From contig SKKI01000074.1 of the NCBI GenBank assembly GCA_007121565.1, positions 1-8,433 on the forward strand: a DNA stretch of 8,433 nucleotides, given 5' to 3'. The DNA is from Phycisphaerae bacterium. Its GTDB lineage: Bacteria; Planctomycetota; Phycisphaerae; Sedimentisphaerales; Anaerohalosphaeraceae. This document shows, one piece after another, positions 1 to 5,874 of the stretch; the stretch's first letter is position 1; each line of letters starts with the position of its first letter. The notes under the pieces were generated by a model. The model searched no databases and was not told where the DNA came from. It saw only the letters and a list, made by a program, of their open reading frames with translations. A program made the translations under genes and the position numbers.

Positions 1-732
1 CGCAAGGTCGACGGGGCGTTTTTAAGCACGCTCTGCGGCATTGCCAACTGTCGCAAGGCCGGCATCCGCACGGGCTTGCGCTTTACAATGACACAGGGCA
101 ACCTGGACCACATCGAGACGATCTTCGAGATCGCCGCCGCCGCCGGCGTGGGGCGAATCTGTTTTTATCACCTCATCCGCACCGGCCGGGCCCGGGAACT
201 GACCGAGCAGACGCCCTCCGATCGGCAGGTCCGCCGGGCCGTCGATACCCTCCTGCGATGTACCGCCGACCGCGTCCGCCAGGGCGTCGTCGAGGAAGTG
301 CTCACGGTCGGCAACCACGCCGACGGGCCGTATCTGCTGATGCAAATGCAGGCCGAGGGGCATCCGCAATACGCCACGGCTGCGGACTTGCTGACTCGCG
401 CGGCCGGCAACCGAATCGGTCAGAACATTGCCTCGGTCAACTGGGACGGGCAGGTTTTCCCCGACCAGTTCTGGCGCACCTACAGCCTCGGCAATATCCT
501 CGACAAACCCTTCGGGCAGATATGGCGGAATGAAACCGATCCGGTCTTGCGAATATTACGCAACAAACGCGATCACAAAGACCCCAAATGCGCGCGATGC
601 CGCTGGTTCGATTTGTGTTTGGGCAATTTCCGCTCGCTGACCGGCGCCGCCGACCTGGCCGACTGGCAAAACGAGCCGCCCTGCTACCTGACCGAACAGG
701 AAATAGCGCCGCGTTCGGCAAAAAACTCTTGA
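1..732 (+). CDS. ahbC: AhbC/NirJ-type radical SAM-SPASM haem-pathway enzyme (5' partial)
   Basis: The reading frame is open from base 1 and ends at TGA 730-732, so the N-terminus, including the radical-SAM CxxxCxxC motif, lies outside the window. An internal TTG at 76 is not the real start. The visible 243 residues match, from memory, the middle and C-terminal parts of the NirJ/AhbC family: a GLRFT strand, then FYHLIRTGRAR, then GNHADGPYL, then the block NWDGQVFPDQFW. A SPASM-type auxiliary cluster motif CxxCx5C follows (C197, C200, C206 of the visible part) in CARCRWFDLCLGNFR, with a further Cys in PPCYLT (C228). Family members remove side chains from siroheme-derived intermediates: AhbC makes Fe-coproporphyrin III in the siroheme route to haem, and NirJ acts in haem d1 synthesis. 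I prefer AhbC because no nir genes are in view, but the two are hard to separate by motif alone. Other pathway genes would lie to the left. Confidence 0.72.
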   Translation, partial: RKVDGAFLSTLCGIANCRKAGIRTGLRFTMTQGNLDHIETIFEIAAAAGVGRICFYHLIRTGRARELTEQTPSDRQVRRAVDTLLRCTADRVRQGVVEEVLTVGNHADGPYLLMQMQAEGHPQYATAADLLTRAAGNRIGQNIASVNWDGQVFPDQFWRTYSLGNILDKPFGQIWRNETDPVLRILRNKRDHKDPKCARCRWFDLCLGNFRSLTGAADLADWQNEPPCYLTEQEIAPRSAKNS

Positions 733-842
733 GGTTGTCGTTATGTTTAAGATCGTCCGCTTTCGCTGCCCGCCAACTTTTGACGCCGGCATCATATAAG
801 GGATGTTGACTGTCAGGCCGGCAGGGGCATTGGACAGCAGCG

Positions 843-1283
843 CTACGGCCGCAGGTCGGTGGTACTCTGGAACTGCTCAACGAGACGGTACTGTTGGACG
901 GCGATGCGGACCATGACCGTCTCGGACGATTCGAGGAAGGGTTTGAGATTGGGGTGTTTTTCCAGATAGGCCGGTGTGTACCGCTGGCGGCGGTCGTCCG
1001 GCAGTATCTCGGCGTGGCCCAAGACGGTTACCGCCATGCCCTGCTGACAATCCTGCTCGCTGTTGGAGCGGTCATCGACCAGCAGGGCGACCCGGCCGTC
1101 TGCGCAGAGATTGGCGGTTTTGCGGGTATTTCGGGGGGTCGCAAAGCAGATGGTTTTCAGGTCAGGCTCGGCATAAAACGCCACCAGCCCGGCATACGGC
1201 CAACCGTCAGTGCTGGTACAGAGCACTGCGAATCGCTGGGCCTCCAGCAATGCTGCAATTCGATCAAAAGCGGTCTTGTCCAC
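843..1283 (-). CDS. PPOX-class (pyridoxamine 5'-phosphate oxidase-like) flavin-binding split-barrel protein
   Basis: This is a 146-residue protein of the small FMN-binding split-barrel type. The N-terminal half has the usual alternating strands (RFAVLCTSTDGWPYAGLVAF, about residues 17-36). The family-like segment FATPRNTRKTANL (47-59) and then RVALLVDDRSN (64-74) normally contribute to the flavin phosphate site. MAVTVLGHAEIL (83-94) is the following strand pair. The substrate cannot be read from sequence; relatives bind FMN, F420 or haem and many are uncharacterised. Start: GTG at 1283, chosen because a clear GGGAGG ribosome site lies about 9 nt upstream (minus strand, near 1293-1298). It is convergent with the haem-pathway gene (110-bp gap) and follows the lipoprotein gene in the same direction, but a hairpin terminator lies between them. 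True vitamin B6 oxidase (PdxH) is unlikely because the protein is short and lacks its C-terminal region. Confidence 0.8.
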   Translation of the reverse strand: MDKTAFDRIAALLEAQRFAVLCTSTDGWPYAGLVAFYAEPDLKTICFATPRNTRKTANLCADGRVALLVDDRSNSEQDCQQGMAVTVLGHAEILPDDRRQRYTPAYLEKHPNLKPFLESSETVMVRIAVQQYRLVEQFQSTTDLRP

Positions 1284-1303
1284 AGGTTTACGCCTCCCTG
1301 CTC

Positions 1304-1349
1304 AAAACACGACCGCCCTCGGCCTGTCGGCAGGCAGAGGGCGCCGTGT
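1304..1349 (-). terminator. Rho-independent terminator after the glycine-zipper lipoprotein gene
   Basis: A strong dyad is present: CGCCCTC (1314-1320) pairs with GAGGGCG (1337-1343), GCCTG (1322-1326) pairs with CAGGC (1331-1335) around a TCGG loop, and an outer ACACG/CGTGT helix (1307-1311/1345-1349) extends it. Read on the minus strand, the stem is followed at once by TTTT (1307-1304). It starts 15 nt past the lipoprotein stop codon and ends about 20 nt before the PPOX start, so it should separate these two same-strand genes or attenuate read-through. The short T-tract makes it moderate in strength. Confidence 0.7.
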
Positions 1350-1363
1350 CAATTCGACAACGT

Positions 1364-1774
1364 TTAAAACCCGTAGACCTGACGCAACTGCTCTTCGGTC
1401 GGGCGGGACGGATAGCGCTCACCGCGCGGGCCGATGTAGGCCGGGCCGTCTTTGACCAGCCGCACCGGGATCTGAGAGCCGTTGCTGTTGGTGATCCAGA
1501 TGGTCTCGACGTTGGCTTCGGCGCGGATGGCGGCCATTTCATTACGCTGGCGGGCCTTGTCCTGTTCATTGCCGATCATATAGCCTGCCCCGGCGCCGAC
1601 GCCGGCACCGATCATTGTGGACTGTGTATCGCGACCGATCAACTGACCCGCTCCTGCCCCGATGGCCGTGCCTAACAGGGCCTTGTTCTGTGCTTCGGTC
1701 TCACAACCGGAAACCAGAAGAACACCAAATCCGACCGTGAAAATCAACAATCCTGTCAAGATTTTACGTTTCAT
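1364..1774 (-). CDS. Glycine-zipper lipoprotein
   Basis: This 136-residue exported lipoprotein has a KRK-positive N-terminus, a hydrophobic stretch (residues 5-21) and the lipobox LVSGC, with lipidated Cys24. Glu, not Asp, at +2 suggests outer-membrane sorting if Lol rules apply. Residues 34-69 hold two glycine-zipper hairpins (GTAIGAGAGQLIG and MIGAGVGAGAGYMIG) separated by a polar RDTQST turn, the pattern of the 17-kDa antigen/YMGG-like families that insert in or pack against membranes. A charged linker (70-88) leads to a C-terminal part (89-136), with WITNSNGSQIPVRL and YIGPRGERYPSRPTEEQL, that resembles a small beta domain. Start ATG 1774 has AAAGGA upstream. Its job is unknown; relatives are tied to envelope integrity. 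A hairpin terminator follows. It is divergent from dapB across an AT-rich 151-bp region. Confidence 0.85.
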   Translation of the reverse strand: MKRKILTGLLIFTVGFGVLLVSGCETEAQNKALLGTAIGAGAGQLIGRDTQSTMIGAGVGAGAGYMIGNEQDKARQRNEMAAIRAEANVETIWITNSNGSQIPVRLVKDGPAYIGPRGERYPSRPTEEQLRQVYGF

Positions 1775-1817
1775 TGTTCCATTCCTTTCATATTAGGTTT
1801 TTTTCGCTGTTTACCTT

Positions 1818-1823
1818 AGTATA
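1818..1823 (-). promoter_or_regulatory. Possible -10 element for the lipoprotein gene
   Basis: On the minus strand TATACT (5 of 6 to TATAAT) lies about 44 bp upstream of the lipoprotein ATG, in an AT-rich stretch with little else. No convincing -35 hexamer is found 16-18 bp upstream, so this is only a candidate. Confidence 0.3.
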
Positions 1824-1851
1824 CTCAGCACTTTCGTCATAGGTTCTTCTA

Positions 1852-1879
1852 TTGTAAAATACGCTCTGAAGACTATAAT
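1852..1879 (+). promoter_or_regulatory. Sigma-70-type promoter for dapB
   Basis: TTGTAA (1852-1857; 4 of 6 to TTGACA) and a perfect TATAAT (1874-1879) are separated by 16 bp. Initiation would be near 1886, giving a leader of about 40 nt. The dapB ribosome site AGGAG (1914-1918) follows, 7 nt before ATG 1926. The leader is too short for a lysine riboswitch, so control, if any, would be at initiation. Confidence 0.6.
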
Positions 1880-1925
1880 AATTGCATGAATTGGAAAATC
1901 AATCTTAATTATCAGGAGATTCTGG

Positions 1926-2723
1926 ATGAAATCACGCCTTATCATTAATGGCGCCGCAGGACGGATGGGAAAACGCATCGTCGCTTTGGCAAGCGAAGAC
2001 AAAGACTTTTCAATTATTGGGGCCATTGAATGCCCCGATCATCCTGATATAAGTAAGGATGCCGGCTCTCTGGCGGGCGTCGAACGCCTCAATCTGCCGG
2101 TGGGCAGCACAATGCCCGCTGAGGCCGATGTGATGATCGATTTTTCGCTGCCTCAGGCCGCCGAGGCGAGCATTGACCACTGCCGGGACAACGGGATCGC
2201 GCTGGTGATGGGCACGACGGGCCTGTCTGCGGGCCAGCGCAAGCACCTGGACGCAGCCGCACACAAGATCGCGATCGTTCAAGCGACCAATATGAGTATG
2301 GGGATGAATTTGCTCTTCGCGCTGGTCGGCAAGGTCGCCAAATCGCTCGGCGCCGCCTACGATATTGAAATCATCGAGGCCCATCATCGCTTCAAAAAAG
2401 ACGCCCCCAGCGGCTCGGCCCTGTCGCTGGCCGAGGCGGTCTGCGAGCACACCGGCCGGCCCTGTCCCGAAAGCCTCACGCACGGCCGCGCCGGCGGCGA
2501 AGTGCCGCGAAAAGAAGGCGAAATCGGCATGCACGCCATCCGAGCCGGCGATATTATCGGACAGCATTCGGTCCTTTACAGCACACTCGGCGAGACGGTC
2601 ACCCTCAGCCACAACGCGCACAGCCGCGATACGTTTGTCCGCGGCGCGCTGCGGGCGGCCACGTGGGTCACCGCCCAAAAACCGGGGCTTTATACGATGC
2701 AGGATGTTTTGGGGCTGACCTGA
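1926..2723 (+). CDS. dapB: 4-hydroxy-tetrahydrodipicolinate reductase
   Basis: DapB reduces 4-hydroxy-2,3,4,5-tetrahydrodipicolinate with NAD(P)H in the cytosol, the second dedicated step of the lysine/diaminopimelate pathway. The 265-residue length is typical. The N-terminal Rossmann fold starts with GAAGRMG (9-15), the nucleotide loop, and has Glu35 at the end of the second strand. GTTGLS (96-101) contacts the nicotinamide side. The catalytic block EAHHRFKKDAPSGSA (151-165) carries the general acid His153 and Lys157, by alignment with E. coli H159/K163; PSGSA replaces the usual PSGTA, a mild change. IRAGDIIGQH (205-214) and the C-terminal strands close the tetramer domain. ATG 1926 is set by AGGAG 7 nt upstream. 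It stands alone: dapA is not adjacent, and both neighbours lie on the opposite strand. The identification is secure. Confidence 0.97.
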   Translation: MKSRLIINGAAGRMGKRIVALASEDKDFSIIGAIECPDHPDISKDAGSLAGVERLNLPVGSTMPAEADVMIDFSLPQAAEASIDHCRDNGIALVMGTTGLSAGQRKHLDAAAHKIAIVQATNMSMGMNLLFALVGKVAKSLGAAYDIEIIEAHHRFKKDAPSGSALSLAEAVCEHTGRPCPESLTHGRAGGEVPRKEGEIGMHAIRAGDIIGQHSVLYSTLGETVTLSHNAHSRDTFVRGALRAATWVTAQKPGLYTMQDVLGLT

Positions 2724-2822
2724 CAGCCCGGCTTACAGCACAGGCTGGAAAGAATGCTGTATGCTTTGGACGAAGATTATCCCTGTCCTGTCTTCATATC
2801 GCCTTTGCTAATACTCAAGGCC

Positions 2823-3674
2823 CTAAATGCGCTGGAAATGCCTCTGTATATAGTCCACCACCGCATCGTCGTCGTTGGATGCGATGATCTGGTCGGCGTG
2901 CTGTTTGACACAGTCTTCGGCGTTGGCAACGGCCACCGCTCGTCCGGCCAGTTGAAACATCTTGATGTCGTTGATATGATCCCCGAAAACCGTCAATTGC
3001 TCGGGCCGGATGCCCTCGATCTCAAGCAGCTCCCGCAGGGCGATGGACTTGCAGGCTTTCCGGTCGTGGATCGTCAGCCACCAGTGGCCGGGGCTGTAGG
3101 GGTTTTCAAACAGGAAGCTCTCCAGCAGCCCCGGATACTCGGCCGCCAGCCGCTCGGCCAGCCCGCACACGTTGCCCTTGGGCCCCATCACCGCAAACGC
3201 GATGACCGTCCGGGCCAGGGCATCCCGCAGCCGTCCGATGGGCCGCAGCCGCGCATCGTTGTGCATCTCGAGCATATCATGATACCACTGCATCTCGGGG
3301 TTGATGAGTTTTTCCCAGTACAGGCAATCCTCGCCGCCGTGGTGCGCCACCACAAACGGCAGCAGCGCGGCATTGAGAATGTCCCCATACACCGCCGCGG
3401 CCAGGTCCTTGTCCAGATGATTGATGACCAGATGCCGCCCCGTGGCGTAATCGGTCAGATACGCCCCGTTGACCGCGATCACCGGAAGCTGCAGCGGCAA
3501 ATCCCCCAGGATCGGCGTCATCTCCGCCCACGCCCGGGCACTGGCCACCGTAAACCGCACCCCGGCCGCCAGCAAGTCAGCCAGTCCCTGCCGACTGCAC
3601 TGCGACAACACACCCCCGGACCGCAGCAGCGTCCCGTCCATATCGGAAACAAATAATTGGCTGTTGTTCATCAT
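2823..3674 (-). CDS. Cof-type (HAD-IIB) phosphatase
   Basis: A 283-residue haloacid-dehalogenase hydrolase of the Cof/HAD-IIB class; these are cytosolic Mg-dependent phosphatases acting on sugar phosphates, FMN or cofactor phosphates. Motif I is DMDGT (nucleophile Asp11, acid Asp13), motif II is Ser45 in TVASAR, motif III is probably Lys209 in KACKSIAL, and motif IV is GDHINDIKMF (231-240). The large insert between motifs II and III (about 75-195) is the C2 cap that sets substrate specificity. The ending VAVANAEDCVKQHADQII is standard for the family. The substrate cannot be inferred. Start: ATG 3674 (or the next ATG, 3671) puts the nucleophile at the usual distance from the N-terminus. An in-frame GTG at 3716 adds 14 residues but falls inside a palindromic repeat, so it is rejected. 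The ribosome site is weak. Convergent with dapB, with a 99-bp gap. Confidence 0.9.
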   Translation of the reverse strand: MMNNSQLFVSDMDGTLLRSGGVLSQCSRQGLADLLAAGVRFTVASARAWAEMTPILGDLPLQLPVIAVNGAYLTDYATGRHLVINHLDKDLAAAVYGDILNAALLPFVVAHHGGEDCLYWEKLINPEMQWYHDMLEMHNDARLRPIGRLRDALARTVIAFAVMGPKGNVCGLAERLAAEYPGLLESFLFENPYSPGHWWLTIHDRKACKSIALRELLEIEGIRPEQLTVFGDHINDIKMFQLAGRAVAVANAEDCVKQHADQIIASNDDDAVVDYIQRHFQRI

Positions 3675-3709
3675 TGTCTTATCTTTGCCACAGAGAACAC
3701 AAAAATAAA

Positions 3710-3758
3710 GTAGCACGGGCTTGGCAGCCCGTGAACACGGCCAAGATGGCCGTGCTAC
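3710..3758. repeat. REP/BIME-like double-hairpin intergenic repeat
   Basis: Two GC-rich hairpins stand side by side: CACGGGCT/AGCCCGTG (3714-3721/3726-3733, loop TGGC) and CACGGCCA/TGGCCGTG (3736-3743/3747-3754, loop AGA). The ends are also complementary: GTAGCACGG (3710-3718) with CCGTGCTAC (3750-3758), so one long alternative fold is possible. The form is that of REP elements moved by REP-associated (RAYT/IS200-like) transposases. I recall closely similar palindromes scattered in planctomycete genomes. It lies between the HAD gene start and the end of the downstream-coordinate ATPase gene, where it could also act as a transcript end. Confidence 0.7.
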
Positions 3759-3812
3759 AAATACAAATTCCTATGCGATTTAAATTGATTTAATATGTCT
3801 AACGCAAAAGGT

Positions 3813-4967
3813 TCAGTGTTCGGATAAATTTCCAATAAACCAATCCAGATTGCAGGAGACCACTTTTCCGTTGTCGATGTTTTCTGGTGTCTGGCTGATC
3901 AATATCCGTCGCGAGGCATCGATCAGGTCCGCAGTTTTGTTGAGCCGGCCAATGGCCGACAGATCCGGCGAGCTGGTCAGCTTAATCTCGATGGCCCACT
4001 TTTCCGTTCCAAAATCCAGCACGAGATCGATCTCATGGCCGTCATTGGTGCGAAGAAAATAGGGCGCAAACGCAACGTCTCTTAATTTCAATGCATTGAT
4101 AACCTGCTCAATGACGAACCCTTCCCAACTGGCGCCGACCCACGGCGCCGCTAGCAGGTCATTGTCGTTTCGTACATTCAGCAGCGAATGCAGCAAGCCG
4201 CTGTCACGCCAATAGAGTTTTGGACTTTTAACCAGGCGTTTTTTCAGGTTTGAAAAATACGGCTCGAGCCGGCGAATCAAAAACGCCCCTTCCAGATACC
4301 CCAGATAGCTCTTGACCGTTTTGTAGGATATATCCAGGCTCTTGCCCAACTGCGAGGCGTTGAATATCTGGCCGTGAACCGCCGCGATCATTTTCAGCAA
4401 GCGCAGCGTCGTTTGCGGTTCGGCCGGCAGTCCCCATAGCGGAAGATCGCGAAACACAAGCATCTCAAGGTAATGCTGCTGCCAGCGGGGGTACTGCTGG
4501 GCATCGAGAATACCGCCATCGGGATAACCGCCGACAAGCCATAGGTTTGGCCGCTGGCCGTAGGGGACTTCCGCCCAGCTAAACGGCGTCAGCTCCAGCA
4601 GTGCCATCCGCCCGGCCAGTGACTCGGACACTTGGCGCATCAGTGCCGGGGAAACCGAGCCGAGCAGCAAAAACCGCCCGTTGCGTCGGCGATCCAGATC
4701 AATTGCCCCCCGCAGACGCTTGAACACATCCGGCCATTCCTGAGCCTCATCCAAAATCACCAGATCAGCTTGCTGTATCAGGCTGTTCCATTTGAGGTCA
4801 AGACTTACCTTATCTGATTCCTGCTCAAGGTCGAAGTAAATGCCCCCTAATAGTTTCGCGAACGTCGTTTTTCCACACTGACGCGGCCCGACAAGGGTAA
4901 CGGCTGGAAATCTATTAAGTCTGTCTTTAACAATATCATGTATTTTCCGTTGCAACATTTCTTGCAT
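3813..4967 (-). CDS. AAA family ATPase with DUF4143 (nuclease-like) C-terminal domain
   Basis: About 384 residues. The N-terminal AAA_14-type ATPase has Walker A GPRQCGKTT (27-35), Walker B LVILDEAQ (69-76), then LLLGSVSP, a sensor-1-like strand. A winged-helix-like middle (IFNASQLGKSLDISYKTVKSYL, about 201-222) leads to the DUF4143 domain. That domain has WEGFVIEQVI (281-290) and the PD-(D/E)xK-like core HEIDLVLDF...WAIEIK (311-329), with the acidic residues and Lys expected of the fold. Such proteins are common, patchily distributed accessory genes of unproven function, sometimes suggested to act in defence or as mobile cargo. Start: ATG 4967 is preferred over TTG 4979; ATG 4958 is also possible. 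None has a good ribosome site. Base composition is visibly more AT-rich than trkH or dapB. It is alone, with no toxin or antitoxin partner, and sits between the REP-like element and trkA. Confidence 0.85.
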   Translation of the reverse strand: MQEMLQRKIHDIVKDRLNRFPAVTLVGPRQCGKTTFAKLLGGIYFDLEQESDKVSLDLKWNSLIQQADLVILDEAQEWPDVFKRLRGAIDLDRRRNGRFLLLGSVSPALMRQVSESLAGRMALLELTPFSWAEVPYGQRPNLWLVGGYPDGGILDAQQYPRWQQHYLEMLVFRDLPLWGLPAEPQTTLRLLKMIAAVHGQIFNASQLGKSLDISYKTVKSYLGYLEGAFLIRRLEPYFSNLKKRLVKSPKLYWRDSGLLHSLLNVRNDNDLLAAPWVGASWEGFVIEQVINALKLRDVAFAPYFLRTNDGHEIDLVLDFGTEKWAIEIKLTSSPDLSAIGRLNKTADLIDASRRILISQTPENIDNGKVVSCNLDWFIGNLSEH

Positions 4968-5011
4968 TTTAGAAATCAATTTCTATTTTGCAAGACTTTT
5001 TTGCCCCATCA

Positions 5012-5049
5012 TCCCGCTTACAAGCCGTCATCCACGCCAAAGCGGGGAT
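5012..5049. repeat. Intergenic repeat copy A, after trkA
   Basis: This 38-bp element matches the segment at 5803-5840 at 30 of 38 positions by hand alignment, beginning with the shared TCCCGCTTAC. CCCGCTT and AAGCGGG at its ends can form a 7-bp stem with a 20-nt loop. It lies about 30 bp past the trkA stop codon (minus strand), separated from it by a pyrimidine-rich tail with repeated CCCTCT units (5053-5065). There is no T-run after the stem on the minus strand, so it is not a standard terminator. Confidence 0.6.
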
Positions 5050-5079
5050 ATTGCCCTCTACCCTCTGACTTTTGACCCT

Positions 5080-5760
5080 TTACTCCTGCGGCAGGCGGGC
5101 CAGGTCGGCGTCCGAACCGGCGACCATCAAAATATCCCCGGCATAGACCGCCGTCTCGGGCATCGGGACGTTGATGACCCGATCTTCATCCTCGTCAACG
5201 TTTTCCTCGCTGCGTTTGATGGCCACCAGGTTAACGTTATATTTTTGCCGAAGCTGCAGATCCATCACCGTCTTGTTGTGAAATGAAGGCGGGGTTTTGA
5301 CCCGGGCCAGGCTGTAGCCGGGGGCAAAGTCAAGCTTTTCCTCGATATGCGGCGCGATGAGCCGATAGGCCCAGCGCTGGGCGGTTTCGATCTCCGGGTA
5401 GATGACCTCGGTCGCTCCGACGGCGCCGAAGACCTGACCGGCGGTCAGGTTCGCCGCCCGCGCGAATATCTGCGGCACGCCCAACTGCTTGAGGTTGACC
5501 ACCGTCAAAATCGCCGACTCGAACGCCCGTCCGCGTTCGCCCATCCCGATAATGGCCACATCGGCCTTGTTGACCCCCTGTGCCCGCATTGCCTCTTCGT
5601 CGGTGCTGTCCAGCCGCACGGCCAGGCTGACCTGGTCGCGGATATCCTCGATAATATCCCGATCCTTGTCAATCGCGATCACATCGGCCCCGCTCATCGC
5701 CAGGGCAATGGCCAGCTTCTTGCCGAACCGCCCCAACCCTATCACCACAAATCGCTTCAT
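5080..5760 (-). CDS. trkA: Ktr/Trk potassium uptake regulatory subunit (RCK protein)
   Basis: A 226-residue cytosolic gating subunit of a TrkH/KtrB-type potassium channel. The N-terminal RCK_N Rossmann domain carries GLGRFG (8-13), Asp31 at the end of the second strand (adenosine ribose contact) and the later IGMGERGRAFES loop (71-82). RCK_C covers about 145-225, ending VYAGDILMVAGSDADLARL, the usual final strand and turn. At about 220 residues with one RCK_N/RCK_C pair it is the KtrA kind, not the duplicated E. coli TrkA. In relatives ATP/ADP or NAD(H) binding to RCK_N opens or closes the pore, and RCK_C may bind c-di-AMP; neither ligand is provable here. An acidic insert ENVDEDED (186-193) lies within RCK_C. 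Start ATG 5760 has AAGGA 7 nt upstream. It lies 114 bp downstream of trkH on the same strand, so the two are probably co-transcribed. Confidence 0.95.
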   Translation of the reverse strand: MKRFVVIGLGRFGKKLAIALAMSGADVIAIDKDRDIIEDIRDQVSLAVRLDSTDEEAMRAQGVNKADVAIIGMGERGRAFESAILTVVNLKQLGVPQIFARAANLTAGQVFGAVGATEVIYPEIETAQRWAYRLIAPHIEEKLDFAPGYSLARVKTPPSFHNKTVMDLQLRQKYNVNLVAIKRSEENVDEDEDRVINVPMPETAVYAGDILMVAGSDADLARLPQE

Positions 5761-5802
5761 ACACTTATCCTTAACCGTCTATTATCAGTCTACTGACCAC
5801 CG

Positions 5803-5840
5803 TCCCGCTTACGAACCATCATCTCCGCGAAGGCGGGCAT
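5803..5840. repeat. Intergenic repeat copy B, between trkH and trkA
   Basis: The partner of the copy at 5012-5049 (30 of 38 identical by eye, same orientation). It begins TCCCGCTTAC and contains CCGCGAAGGCGGGCAT; CCCGC (5804-5808) can pair with GCGGG (5832-5836). It is followed by a similar pyrimidine-rich tail (CTGCCCTCTGGCCTCTAAC) that runs into the trkH stop codon. On the minus strand it lies 35-72 bp past the trkH stop and ends 42 bp before the trkA start, so it would be transcribed in the trkH-trkA spacer. Confidence 0.6.
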
Positions 5841-5874
5841 CCAATCTCTGATTTCTGCCCTCTGGCCTCTAACC

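Noticed and set aside
785..822. Hairpin between the convergent haem-pathway and PPOX genes
   Set aside because: Two GCCGGC copies could pair across about 26 nt, but each is self-complementary, the loop is long and no T-run follows.
974..1675. 233-codon plus-strand frame
   Set aside because: It runs antisense across both the PPOX gene and the lipoprotein gene and through the terminator hairpin between them; no domain is recognisable.
2724..2761. Bidirectional terminator between dapB and the HAD gene
   Set aside because: TACAGCA/TGCTGTA (2734-2740/2755-2761) can pair, but the stem is short with a 14-nt loop and there is no T-run on either strand.
2754..3656. 300-codon plus-strand open frame
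   Set aside because: It lies antisense over the HAD phosphatase, whose four catalytic motifs are intact. Its own content is proline/arginine/glutamine-rich with no recognisable domain, typical of a GC-rich shadow frame.
3674..3716. Upstream GTG start for the HAD phosphatase
   Set aside because: It would begin inside the REP-like palindrome and place an odd 14-residue tail before the usual N-terminus; ATG 3674 or 3671 fits the family.
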